Shown: positions 1 to 5,028 of the stretch, piece by piece | Layout of the letters: each line of letters begins with the position of its first letter | Position numbering within the stretch: position 1 is the first letter of the stretch | Source of the DNA: Anaerolineales bacterium UBA4826 | GTDB taxonomy: Bacteria; Chloroflexota; Anaerolineae; UBA4142 | Direction of reading: 5' to 3' | DNA length: 5,028 bases | Assembly: GCA_002400365.1 (NCBI GenBank) | Contig: DHFK01000075.1 | Span: 22,101 to 27,128, forward strand | The notes under the pieces: model-generated | The model's database searches: none | What the model was told of the DNA's origin: nothing | Seen by the model: the letters and a program-made list of their open reading frames with translations, nothing else | Position numbers and translations under genes: made by a program

Positions 1-498
1 CTGGAACTCGGTCTCACGGCCGGCGACCAGGTCACCGTAACCAACAATACCATCAGCAGCGAGGGCGACTGCCTGGTGGGCGCGGAAGCCTACGGCACCC
101 CCAACGGCGCCGAACGGGTGCGCCTACGCAACAACATCTTCGTTGGGCACACTGATTTCCTTCAGCCCTTTGAGAATACTTGTCTCGCCTATCAAGAGAC
201 CTTTCCCGTTGATCCTTTCGACATGGATTATTCGATCATCACCGGCGCGAAGGGTAATCCCTGTCCCGGCGCCCACGATCTCTGCGCTGTCTCGCCCGGC
301 ATCGTCAATCCTTCGATTGACGCGTTCGACGCGCACCTCCTTCAGACCAGTCCCGCGATTGACGCCGGCACGACGATCGGCGCGCCCACCGACGACTTTG
401 ATAGGCGCGCGCGCGACGCCCAACCGGACATTGGCGCGTACGAGTGGCGCACGTATGCGAATTTGCTCGCCTTGCCGTTGATGCTCAAGGGTTACTGA
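1..498 (+). CDS. C-terminal part of a right-handed beta-helix (choice-of-anchor Q-like) secreted protein, 5' end outside window
   Basis: The frame is open from base 1 to the TGA at 496-498, giving 165 residues of a gene whose start lies upstream. The visible part has rung-like beta-helix segments, VTVTNNTIS (fragment residues 11-19) and VRLRNNIFVG (40-49), a pattern typical of right-handed parallel beta-helix surface proteins. It then has the hallmark ending SPAIDAGT (117-124), a DDFDRRAR segment and DIGAYEW (to residue 149), as in proteins labelled choice-of-anchor Q domain. Such proteins are usually extracellular; no catalytic residues can be assigned here, and the specific substrate or role is unknown. 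After the domain closes at IGAYEW, a short linker leads to LALPLMLKGY (156-165), a tail similar to those of two downstream genes. An internal ATG at 76 exists, but the upstream frame encodes matching beta-helix sequence, so 76 is not the real start. The next gene begins 27 nt downstream, suggesting co-transcription. Confidence 0.85.
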   Translation: MELGLTAGDQVTVTNNTISSEGDCLVGAEAYGTPNGAERVRLRNNIFVGHTDFLQPFENTCLAYQETFPVDPFDMDYSIITGAKGNPCPGAHDLCAVSPGIVNPSIDAFDAHLLQTSPAIDAGTTIGAPTDDFDRRARDAQPDIGAYEWRTYANLLALPLMLKGY

Positions 499-511
499 TT
501 CGCAAGTAGGC

Positions 512-517
512 AGGAGG
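512..517 (+). promoter_or_regulatory. Shine-Dalgarno site of the hydrolase gene
   Basis: A perfect AGGAGG lies 8 nt upstream of the ATG at 526. It falls in the 27-nt gap after the upstream stop codon and fixes the start of the 850-residue protein. The short gap leaves little room for a separate promoter. Confidence 0.85.
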
Positions 518-525
518 CAAAGCCA

Positions 526-3078
526 ATGGCGCACAAACCAAATTCGAAGACGACCGGTTTGCTGATCGCAGTCCTTGCCGCGCTTTTCCTTGCTCCCTCC
601 GCTGCTTCGTCGGGAGACATTCGCTCCGCTCCGCGTCAGTCCAGCGTCGTCGAATCTGCGCCCGCCAATGGAGCGCGCATTACGCAGCGCTGGGGCGAAC
701 ATGCCACCGCCAATTATACCGGCGTCACACAGGACGCCTTGCTGATCGCGGGCGGTAATGAGAACAGCGCATATCTCGGCATTCGCGACGGCGAAGACAA
801 GCACACGCTCATTTACTTTGACCTTTCGGCGATCCCCACCGGCGCAGCAATCCACCAAGCCACACTCCGCATTTTCTTCGAGGTAGCGTACGGTGTGGGC
901 GATCAGAACAAGTCGGGCTATCTGTTCGACTTGTACCACGTTGCCGATCCCGAAGCGCGCGGGATGTGGGTCGAGCATGAGGCGACTGCGACGCTGCGTC
1001 GCGCCAGCGTTCCGTGGACGGCGGCGGGCAATGTTTTCACTTCTTTGAGCGCGATACCGGTGGCTCGCATCTTCTCTCACCCCAAGGGGTACGGTCTCGG
1101 CGCTGAGAACTTTTGGAGCGAATGGGACGTGACCTCCGCCGTCCAGGGCTGGTTCACTAACGCATTTCCCAACCAAGGATTTCTCCTCGACGGGCGCAAT
1201 ACGTTGGGTCAAGATGCCATCGCCCATTCCAGCGAACACGCTACCGCTTCGACTCGACCCTATCTGCAAGTCACGTATGCCGGAACTGGCGCATATCCCA
1301 CCCAGGTATCCGGGGTTCAAGCGCAGTACCGCGACGGTCAGACCTTTATCACTTGGAACGAAATCACCGGCAGCGATCCAGAAACCACCTATCGTATCTA
1401 TCGCCACACCAGTCCGATCACGAGCGACAATCTTGCCTCCGCCGAATTGCTCGACGAAGCGCCGCAATCCTCAGCCACGTTCTCCCGGCTGGCAGAGAAC
1501 AGCGGGCGGCTCAGCACGCCATTTAGCGGCGGACCATTGCCCGACGGAATCGGCCTATACGTCTACACGGTCGAGTCATCGGGCGCGCGCTATTACGCCG
1601 TAACCAGCGTCGTGCGCGGCAATGAGAATCGCACCATCGGCGCCGGCAACAGCGCGGGACCCGTAACCGAAACGGTCGCGCAAGTCAGTCCAGTTCTGCA
1701 ATATCGCGAGTTCACGGATCCACAAGCATCGGGGAACCGTCACGTTTACGTCGTCTGGCTCAGCCGCTTCGATCCGACCAACCGCTACGGCGATTACGGC
1801 TATACCAATCGCCGCAGCGTGCCGTACATTTTTCGCGTGACGACGCCGGAGGTGTGGAATCCGGCAAGTACCTATCCGCTGCTGGTTTGCTTTCACTATT
1901 TTAGCGATAGTTACTTTTGCGGCGGGCACAGCGTGCCTGAGCCGGGGCGCTTTGTTCTCGCCGGCGACGATTACGATCCGAGCATTACCGCGAATCTTTA
2001 CGGCGCGAGCATGTGGTACGGCTACAACTCGAACTATGGCACGCGTCTGGCTCCGACCGACGGCGTTGTCGTCAACTACACCGAGCGGCGCATGGAGTGG
2101 ATTGTGGATTGGGTGATGATGGGAGGTCCTTGGCGCGCCGCAAGCGGCGCATCAGGGACGTCCCATCATCGCAGCGGCGTTTTCAAGCTTGATCCGAACC
2201 GCGTGTATATGAAAGGCGGTTCGATGGGCGGCGCGGCGCAGTGGGCGTTCGGCATCCGCCATCCCGATATCTTCGCGGCGGGTGAAACCGCTGTGCCGGG
2301 CGTCAACCTCAACTACGATCCGAATCAACGTCACTTTTCATTGTGGGGCTACGAGTCATCCATCATGTCCAGCGACGGCGGCGCGGTGAGCGCGCGCGTG
2401 AACGCCGGCGCGTACGCCGCGTCACAACCGGGCGCAGATTTTCCGCTGATGTTGATGTTCGCGCGCAAAGGGGACGACGCCATCCCGTGGGCGCAGATGC
2501 CGCCGTTTTTCAACGCGCTGGATGACAGCCGTCACATCGGCGGAGCGATCTATTGGCTGCAAGGCGATCACGTCAGCGGCGAAAATCCCTGGGATGTGTT
2601 TTCAGAGTGGTCATCCGAAACCGAGTACCTCGACTGGATCTATCAGTTCGTCCGCAATCAGAGTTACCCCACGTTCAGTCGTTTCAGTCTGAACGGCAAT
2701 CCCGGCAACGGCGATCCCGCGAACGGCGACCTGCGCGGCGGCTTGAACCGTTTTTCGCGCTGGGATAGCGCGACCAGCGTTGACACGGCGGCGCGCTGGG
2801 AAATGACGCTGCGTCTCCACTCGGCTGCCCCGGTCGCGACCGCAACGGCGGACGTCATCCCGCGCCGCTTGCAAGCGCTCGGCCACGCGCCGGGCACGCG
2901 CTATAACTGGGAGAATCGCCAGCAGCCCACCAACACCCTGGTTCAATCCGGCGTTGTCTTCGCCGACGCGAACGGCCTCATCATCCTGCCGAACGTCAGT
3001 CTGACCAAAGACGGCAACCGGGTTATCGTGCGGCAAGGGGCGCTGATCAATATGCCATTGGTGCTGAGAGACGATTGA
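526..3078 (+). CDS. Secreted multidomain alpha/beta-hydrolase (PHB-depolymerase/feruloyl-esterase-like) with DNRLRE and FnIII-like domains
   Basis: The 850-residue product begins with a signal peptide: a basic start, a hydrophobic core at residues 11-24, and probable cleavage near A26-S29. Residues about 51-251 look like a DNRLRE (CBM96-like) beta-sandwich, with LIYFDLSAIP, a WDVTSAVQGW segment and a closing RPYLQVTY. Residues about 260-365 resemble a fibronectin type III domain (ITWNE, YRIYR, ARYYAVTSV). An alpha/beta-hydrolase follows: oxyanion-side strand YPLLVCFHYF (450-459), DPNRVYMKGGSMGG with nucleophile S566 in G-x-S-x-G, a probable acid at D650 or D651 (KGDDAIPW), and H682 in GDHVSG. 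The segment before the serine matches the DPxRVY-x-x-G-x-S-x-GG pattern of PHB-depolymerase-type esterases, so ester hydrolysis of an extracellular polymer or acylated sugar is likely; the substrate cannot be read. After an N/G/P/D-rich linker (723-735) comes a C-terminal beta domain (about 736-835), then a MPLVLRDD tail. A peptidase of the prolyl-oligopeptidase type is a less likely alternative. Confidence 0.88.
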   Translation: MAHKPNSKTTGLLIAVLAALFLAPSAASSGDIRSAPRQSSVVESAPANGARITQRWGEHATANYTGVTQDALLIAGGNENSAYLGIRDGEDKHTLIYFDLSAIPTGAAIHQATLRIFFEVAYGVGDQNKSGYLFDLYHVADPEARGMWVEHEATATLRRASVPWTAAGNVFTSLSAIPVARIFSHPKGYGLGAENFWSEWDVTSAVQGWFTNAFPNQGFLLDGRNTLGQDAIAHSSEHATASTRPYLQVTYAGTGAYPTQVSGVQAQYRDGQTFITWNEITGSDPETTYRIYRHTSPITSDNLASAELLDEAPQSSATFSRLAENSGRLSTPFSGGPLPDGIGLYVYTVESSGARYYAVTSVVRGNENRTIGAGNSAGPVTETVAQVSPVLQYREFTDPQASGNRHVYVVWLSRFDPTNRYGDYGYTNRRSVPYIFRVTTPEVWNPASTYPLLVCFHYFSDSYFCGGHSVPEPGRFVLAGDDYDPSITANLYGASMWYGYNSNYGTRLAPTDGVVVNYTERRMEWIVDWVMMGGPWRAASGASGTSHHRSGVFKLDPNRVYMKGGSMGGAAQWAFGIRHPDIFAAGETAVPGVNLNYDPNQRHFSLWGYESSIMSSDGGAVSARVNAGAYAASQPGADFPLMLMFARKGDDAIPWAQMPPFFNALDDSRHIGGAIYWLQGDHVSGENPWDVFSEWSSETEYLDWIYQFVRNQSYPTFSRFSLNGNPGNGDPANGDLRGGLNRFSRWDSATSVDTAARWEMTLRLHSAAPVATATADVIPRRLQALGHAPGTRYNWENRQQPTNTLVQSGVVFADANGLIILPNVSLTKDGNRVIVRQGALINMPLVLRDD

Positions 3079-3199
3079 GAATTTTCGACCTTGCGACGCG
3101 CCTTGGGCAGAGCAAAAGGAGGTGGTGTTCCTGCGGGATGATTTGAGAATCCGTCTACTACTTGTGCGCTGAATGTCGGTGGGAGAAGCAAGTGCTGTC

Positions 3200-3219
3200 G
3201 GCTGATACCCGTGTCAGCC
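3200..3219 (+). promoter_or_regulatory. Hairpin in the 5' leader, just upstream of the fibre-gene ribosome binding site
   Basis: Bases 3200-3207 pair with 3212-3219 to give an 8-bp stem (one G-U pair, otherwise Watson-Crick) with a 4-base loop CCCG. It ends 7 nt before the AGGAGG at 3227. No T tract follows, so it is unlikely to be an intrinsic terminator. An mRNA processing or stability element, or a translation-modulating structure, would fit. The structure is seen by base pairing; any function is inferred. Confidence 0.45.
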
Positions 3220-3226
3220 TGCCACA

Positions 3227-3232
3227 AGGAGG
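3227..3232 (+). promoter_or_regulatory. Shine-Dalgarno site deciding the start of the fibre-like gene
   Basis: AGGAGG (AAGGAGG from 3226) lies 4 nt before the ATG at 3237. This supports the 3237 start over the in-frame TTG at 3162: the 25-residue extension is polar, contains two cysteines and would bury the signal peptide. The 4-nt spacing is slightly short but acceptable. Confidence 0.8.
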
Positions 3233-3236
3233 CACG

Positions 3237-4643
3237 ATGTTTGACAAAAGAATATTGCTCGTCATCGCGGTTGCGAGCGCGCTGCTGTTGCTCGTGGGGC
3301 TCAGCCCTGCGGCGGGCGGCGTCGCGCGCGCGTTGTCTCAGTCCCAGGATGCCGACCAACGCAGCAGCATCATCCCGTATGCGGGTCGCTTGAGTGATTC
3401 CGCCGGGCAACCTGTGGCTGATGGAGTCTACAGTTTCACCTTCGCGCTCTACGATGCGGAAACTGATGGAACACGGCTGTGGTCGGAGACGCAACAAGAC
3501 GTGAGGGTACAAGGAGGAATTCTGGCTACCTCCTTGGGAAGCGTGAGCCCTATCCAGGCGGCAGCGCTGGAGGGTGGCACGCGCTGGCTCGCGGTTGGCG
3601 TGCGCGGACCAGGGCAAACGGAATTCACCGCGCTGACCCCACGCCAGCAGGTGGGTGTGGGCTTGTCAGCGCCTTTGGCTGCGCCAGCAGCGGGACCGGC
3701 CTGCCCGCACGACCACATTGGAGAGACGTGGACGGGCAACGGAGCCCTAACCGTTCGCAACAACGCGGGCGCCGGCTCGGGTGTGGTGGGCGTGCACATG
3801 GGGACCGGGAACTATGCCGAGTCCGGCACCCACTTGTATGGTTTGCACGCGGTCGCGTTCAGCAGCGCCGCCAACGGTGTGTTCGCGCAGTCCACGAGCG
3901 GTGATGGTGTGGCAGGCAAGTCTAGTGGGAACGGCAAGAGTGGCGTGTTTGGACACAACACTTATGCTGCGTTTGGTGGATTCGGCGTATACGGAACCAG
4001 CGACTTTGGCAGGGGTATCCAGGGTGTAGATGGTGGTTCCAACCCCGACGACTCGTATGGCGTTTACAGTCTAGGTGACATGAAGACGTCCGATGACCTA
4101 TTAGTGCAGGATCAACTGACCGTCGGAGGGTTGGCAACCTTCAGCGGAGGCAAGAGTGGCTACGTCGTGGAGATTGCCCAAAATGATGACACCCTATCGT
4201 TGGAAACTGGCGATATTGTCGTCATTAGCGGGGCAGGCCCGGCGATCGTGGGACAAATCCCTGTAGTCAAAGTGCGCCGCAACACTGTCGGGGAAACTAG
4301 CAGTGTGGCTGGGGTAGTTGACCTACACTACGTCCCGGCTCCTCCAATCACCCAATCGGCAATCAACCCCAATGCGCCGGATGCCAAGTCGGAAAGCAGG
4401 GTTGATGAGACGCCCGCAGCGCCTGGACAGTACCTGACGATCGTCACTCTGGGCGCGTACAAGGCGATCAAAGTGGATGCCGCTTACGGCGCCATCGCGC
4501 CCGGCGACCTATTGGTTGCCTCGCCCACTCCCGGTTATGCCATGAAAGCGACGGCTCCTAAACCAGGCACGCTCATTGGCAAGGCACTCGGCGCGCTTGC
4601 CTCGGGCAAAGGCGTCATCCCGGCGCTGATTACCTTGCAGTAG
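3237..4643 (+). CDS. Secreted tail-fibre-like surface protein with G-V-x-G repeats and a conserved C-terminal domain
   Basis: With the ATG at 3237 the product has 468 residues. It begins with a basic start (KR) and a hydrophobic core (residues 6-26), with likely cleavage after A-R-A at 30-32. Residues about 45-142 form a beta domain of the type PYAGRLSDSAGQPVADGVYSFTF, common at the start of bacterial fibre-like proteins. C156-P-H-D-H160 and W165 follow. Residues about 182-279 hold degenerate repeats (GVVG, GVFA, GVAG, GVFG, GVYG, GIQG, GVYS) like those of phage-tail-fibre-type shafts. A short strand motif, DDLLVQDQLTVGGLATFSGG (about 286-305), leads into the C-terminal domain (309-468), whose last 57 residues (KVDAAYGAIAPGDLL, SPTPGYAMKA, IGKAL, GVIPALITLQ) match a widespread ending of otherwise uncharacterised surface proteins. 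A proline- and polar-rich insert lies at about 365-398. A trimeric extracellular fibre is inferred. No enzyme motif is seen, and there are no phage genes nearby. Unlike the other three genes, it lacks the PLxL(K/R) tail. Confidence 0.85.
   Translation: MFDKRILLVIAVASALLLLVGLSPAAGGVARALSQSQDADQRSSIIPYAGRLSDSAGQPVADGVYSFTFALYDAETDGTRLWSETQQDVRVQGGILATSLGSVSPIQAAALEGGTRWLAVGVRGPGQTEFTALTPRQQVGVGLSAPLAAPAAGPACPHDHIGETWTGNGALTVRNNAGAGSGVVGVHMGTGNYAESGTHLYGLHAVAFSSAANGVFAQSTSGDGVAGKSSGNGKSGVFGHNTYAAFGGFGVYGTSDFGRGIQGVDGGSNPDDSYGVYSLGDMKTSDDLLVQDQLTVGGLATFSGGKSGYVVEIAQNDDTLSLETGDIVVISGAGPAIVGQIPVVKVRRNTVGETSSVAGVVDLHYVPAPPITQSAINPNAPDAKSESRVDETPAAPGQYLTIVTLGAYKAIKVDAAYGAIAPGDLLVASPTPGYAMKATAPKPGTLIGKALGALASGKGVIPALITLQ
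3510..3536 (+). repeat. Perfect 8-bp inverted repeat containing a Shine-Dalgarno-like sequence inside the fibre gene
   Basis: CAAGGAGG (3510-3517) is exactly complementary to CCTCCTTG (3529-3536), with an 11-base loop. The left arm carries a full SD-like AGGAGG and the right arm an exact anti-SD. It lies in the coding sequence for the N-terminal beta domain (VQGGILATSLGS). It may be chance from codon choice; it is recorded because the pairing is exact. Confidence 0.4.
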
Positions 4644-4647
4644 GAGG
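4642..4647 (+). promoter_or_regulatory. Shine-Dalgarno site overlapping the fibre-gene stop codon
   Basis: The stop TAG (4641-4643) runs directly into AGGAGG, reading TAGGAGG, and the ATG of the next gene follows 7 nt later at 4655. Ribosomes terminating on the fibre gene would stop on top of this site, which favours translational coupling of the two genes. Confidence 0.85.
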
Positions 4648-4654
4648 CGCGGCG

Positions 4655-4927
4655 ATGAAAACGCAAATCGCGATTTTCCTAGTCGCTCTCCTCGTCCTCC
4701 TACTCGTGAGCAGCGCGGCTCTCGCAAAATCCAGTGAGCCCGTCTCCACAACATTGTATTCCGTACAACATGCGACGCTTGCCGGCGGATCTTTTCGCCT
4801 GACGAGTCTCTGTTGGGAGGTGAGTGGGATTGCCAGCGGCGGAGGCATGCGCCTGATCCGAGCGGATGCGCCGAGTCTGACTGGCAATGGATGCTGCTGC
4901 GCCTACCTACCACTCATCCTAAAGTGA
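4655..4927 (+). CDS. Small secreted protein with a Cys-Cys-Cys motif and YLPLILK C-terminal tail
   Basis: This is a 90-residue protein of unrecognised function. It has a textbook signal peptide: K2, a hydrophobic core at I5-V18, and cleavage after A22-L-A24. The mature chain is about 66 residues. It contains GGSFRLTSLCWEV (44-56), a glycine-rich turn and GGGMRLIR (62-69), then GNGCCCAYLPLILK (77-90). Four cysteines are present (53, 80, 81, 82), an even number that could form two disulfides outside the cell. The GGSFRL-to-W and GGGMRL segments faintly resemble the 'GGyxLxxxxW' repeats seen in some Chloroflexota and Verrucomicrobia surface proteins, so it could be a shortened relative of a larger surface protein; this is weak. 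The AGGAGG overlapping the preceding stop and the 11-nt gap between genes argue that it is real and co-expressed with the fibre gene. It ends in the same kind of tail as the genes at 1-498 and 526-3078. Confidence 0.82.
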   Translation: MKTQIAIFLVALLVLLLVSSAALAKSSEPVSTTLYSVQHATLAGGSFRLTSLCWEVSGIASGGGMRLIRADAPSLTGNGCCCAYLPLILK

Positions 4928-5028
4928 GCGTGTCTATACTGCACACGGTCACAAACTGCGGTTTTGGGCGAGACTTGATTCGACGCTTTAGCGGGTGCAT
5001 TCACGGGAAAAACCGCGTAAACGCTCGA
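4928..5028. other. Non-coding downstream flank with weak inverted repeats
   Basis: I see no gene in these 101 bases. GCGGTTTT (4958-4965) and AAAACCGC (5009-5016) form a perfect 8-bp inverted repeat around a 43-base spacer, and CGCTTTAGCG (4984-4993) is a tiny stem of 4 bp. Neither has a proper T run on the + strand after it, so I do not call a terminator, though transcription may end here or just beyond the window. Confidence 0.4.

Larger units (their letters stand above)
3079..3236. other. 158-nt intergenic region between the hydrolase and fibre-like genes
   Basis: This is the longest gap in the cluster. It contains no convincing sigma70 promoter and no terminator: no GC-rich hairpin is followed by a T run. 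It does contain a strong SD-like element, AAAAGGAGGT at 3114-3123, with no well-spaced long reading frame behind it. A hairpin at 3200-3219 is listed separately. Two tiny frames, 3125-3172 (GTG start, 15 codons) and 3173-3205 (ATG start, 10 codons), abut each other but have poor SD spacing, so I do not call them genes. Confidence 0.6.

Noticed and set aside
124..1467. A 447-codon open frame on the minus strand
   Set aside because: It runs antisense to two well-supported + strand genes. Its translation is rich in R, A and G with no recognisable domain or signal, as expected from high-GC shadow frames.
3162..3236. Upstream in-frame TTG start for the fibre-like gene
   Set aside because: There is no well-placed SD for the TTG. 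The extension (with two cysteines) would put a polar stretch before the signal peptide, while the ATG at 3237 has AAGGAGG immediately upstream.
2943..3617. A 224-codon minus-strand frame spanning the intergenic gap
   Set aside because: It overlaps the ends of two supported genes, has low-complexity arginine- and proline-rich composition and no motif.
3739..4073. G-V-x-G repeats as a DNA tandem repeat or CRISPR-like array
   Set aside because: The repetition is at protein level with irregular spacing; the DNA units are not near-identical and there are no spacers.
3237..4643. Prophage or phage tail gene interpretation of the fibre-like protein
   Set aside because: It carries a signal peptide, and the neighbours are secreted proteins rather than phage structural, lysis or integration genes. 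The fibre resemblance is better read as a cell-surface protein.
4509..4913. Minus-strand frame covering the miniprotein
   Set aside because: The + strand frame has a signal peptide, an SD coupled to the preceding stop, and the shared tail; the antisense frame has no such support.
4958..5016. Possible terminator after the miniprotein gene
   Set aside because: The 8-bp inverted repeat has a 43-base spacer and no T run after the right arm, so it is a poor intrinsic terminator.

Overview
The window looks like chromosomal DNA from a GC-rich bacterium, most likely a member of the Chloroflexota (Anaerolineae-like). This is inferred from three things: the protein types, the moderately high GC content, and short C-terminal tails of the form (L/M)-P-L-x-L-(K/R), which I associate from memory with secreted proteins of that phylum. 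I could not run a database search. All supported genes are on the + strand, and everything encoded here appears to be exported or on the cell surface. There are no RNA genes, CRISPR arrays, insertion sequences or phage integration genes that I can support.

Layout. (1) Positions 1-498 hold the 3' end of a gene cut by the window edge. It encodes the end of a right-handed beta-helix, 'choice-of-anchor Q'-type surface protein that finishes with an LPLMLK tail. (2) Positions 526-3078 encode an 850-residue secreted multidomain esterase/hydrolase: signal peptide, DNRLRE-type beta-sandwich, FnIII-like domain, alpha/beta-hydrolase with a readable Ser-Asp-His triad, C-terminal beta domain, and a MPLVLR tail. 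(3) Positions 3079-3236 are a 158-nt gap with a clear hairpin just upstream of the next ribosome binding site. (4) Positions 3237-4643 encode a 468-residue secreted fibre-like protein: an N-terminal beta domain, a C-P-H-D-H motif, a run of G-V-x-G repeats, and a conserved C-terminal domain that ends in IPALITLQ. (5) Positions 4655-4927 encode a 90-residue secreted miniprotein of about 66 mature residues, ending in three consecutive cysteines and a YLPLILK tail. Its Shine-Dalgarno sequence overlaps the stop codon of the fibre gene. (6) Positions 4928-5028 contain no gene.

How the genes may work together. Close spacing (27 nt, 158 nt, 11 nt) and a common strand suggest one transcription unit, or two with a break in the 158-nt gap. 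Three of the four products share a short C-terminal PLxL(K/R) tail although their upstream domains are unrelated and their codons differ. The most interesting idea in the window is that this tail is a modular export, sorting or anchoring signal. The terminal miniprotein would be close to a minimal carrier of it, translationally linked to a fibre-like partner that lacks the tail. That is a hypothesis from pattern recognition, not an established system.
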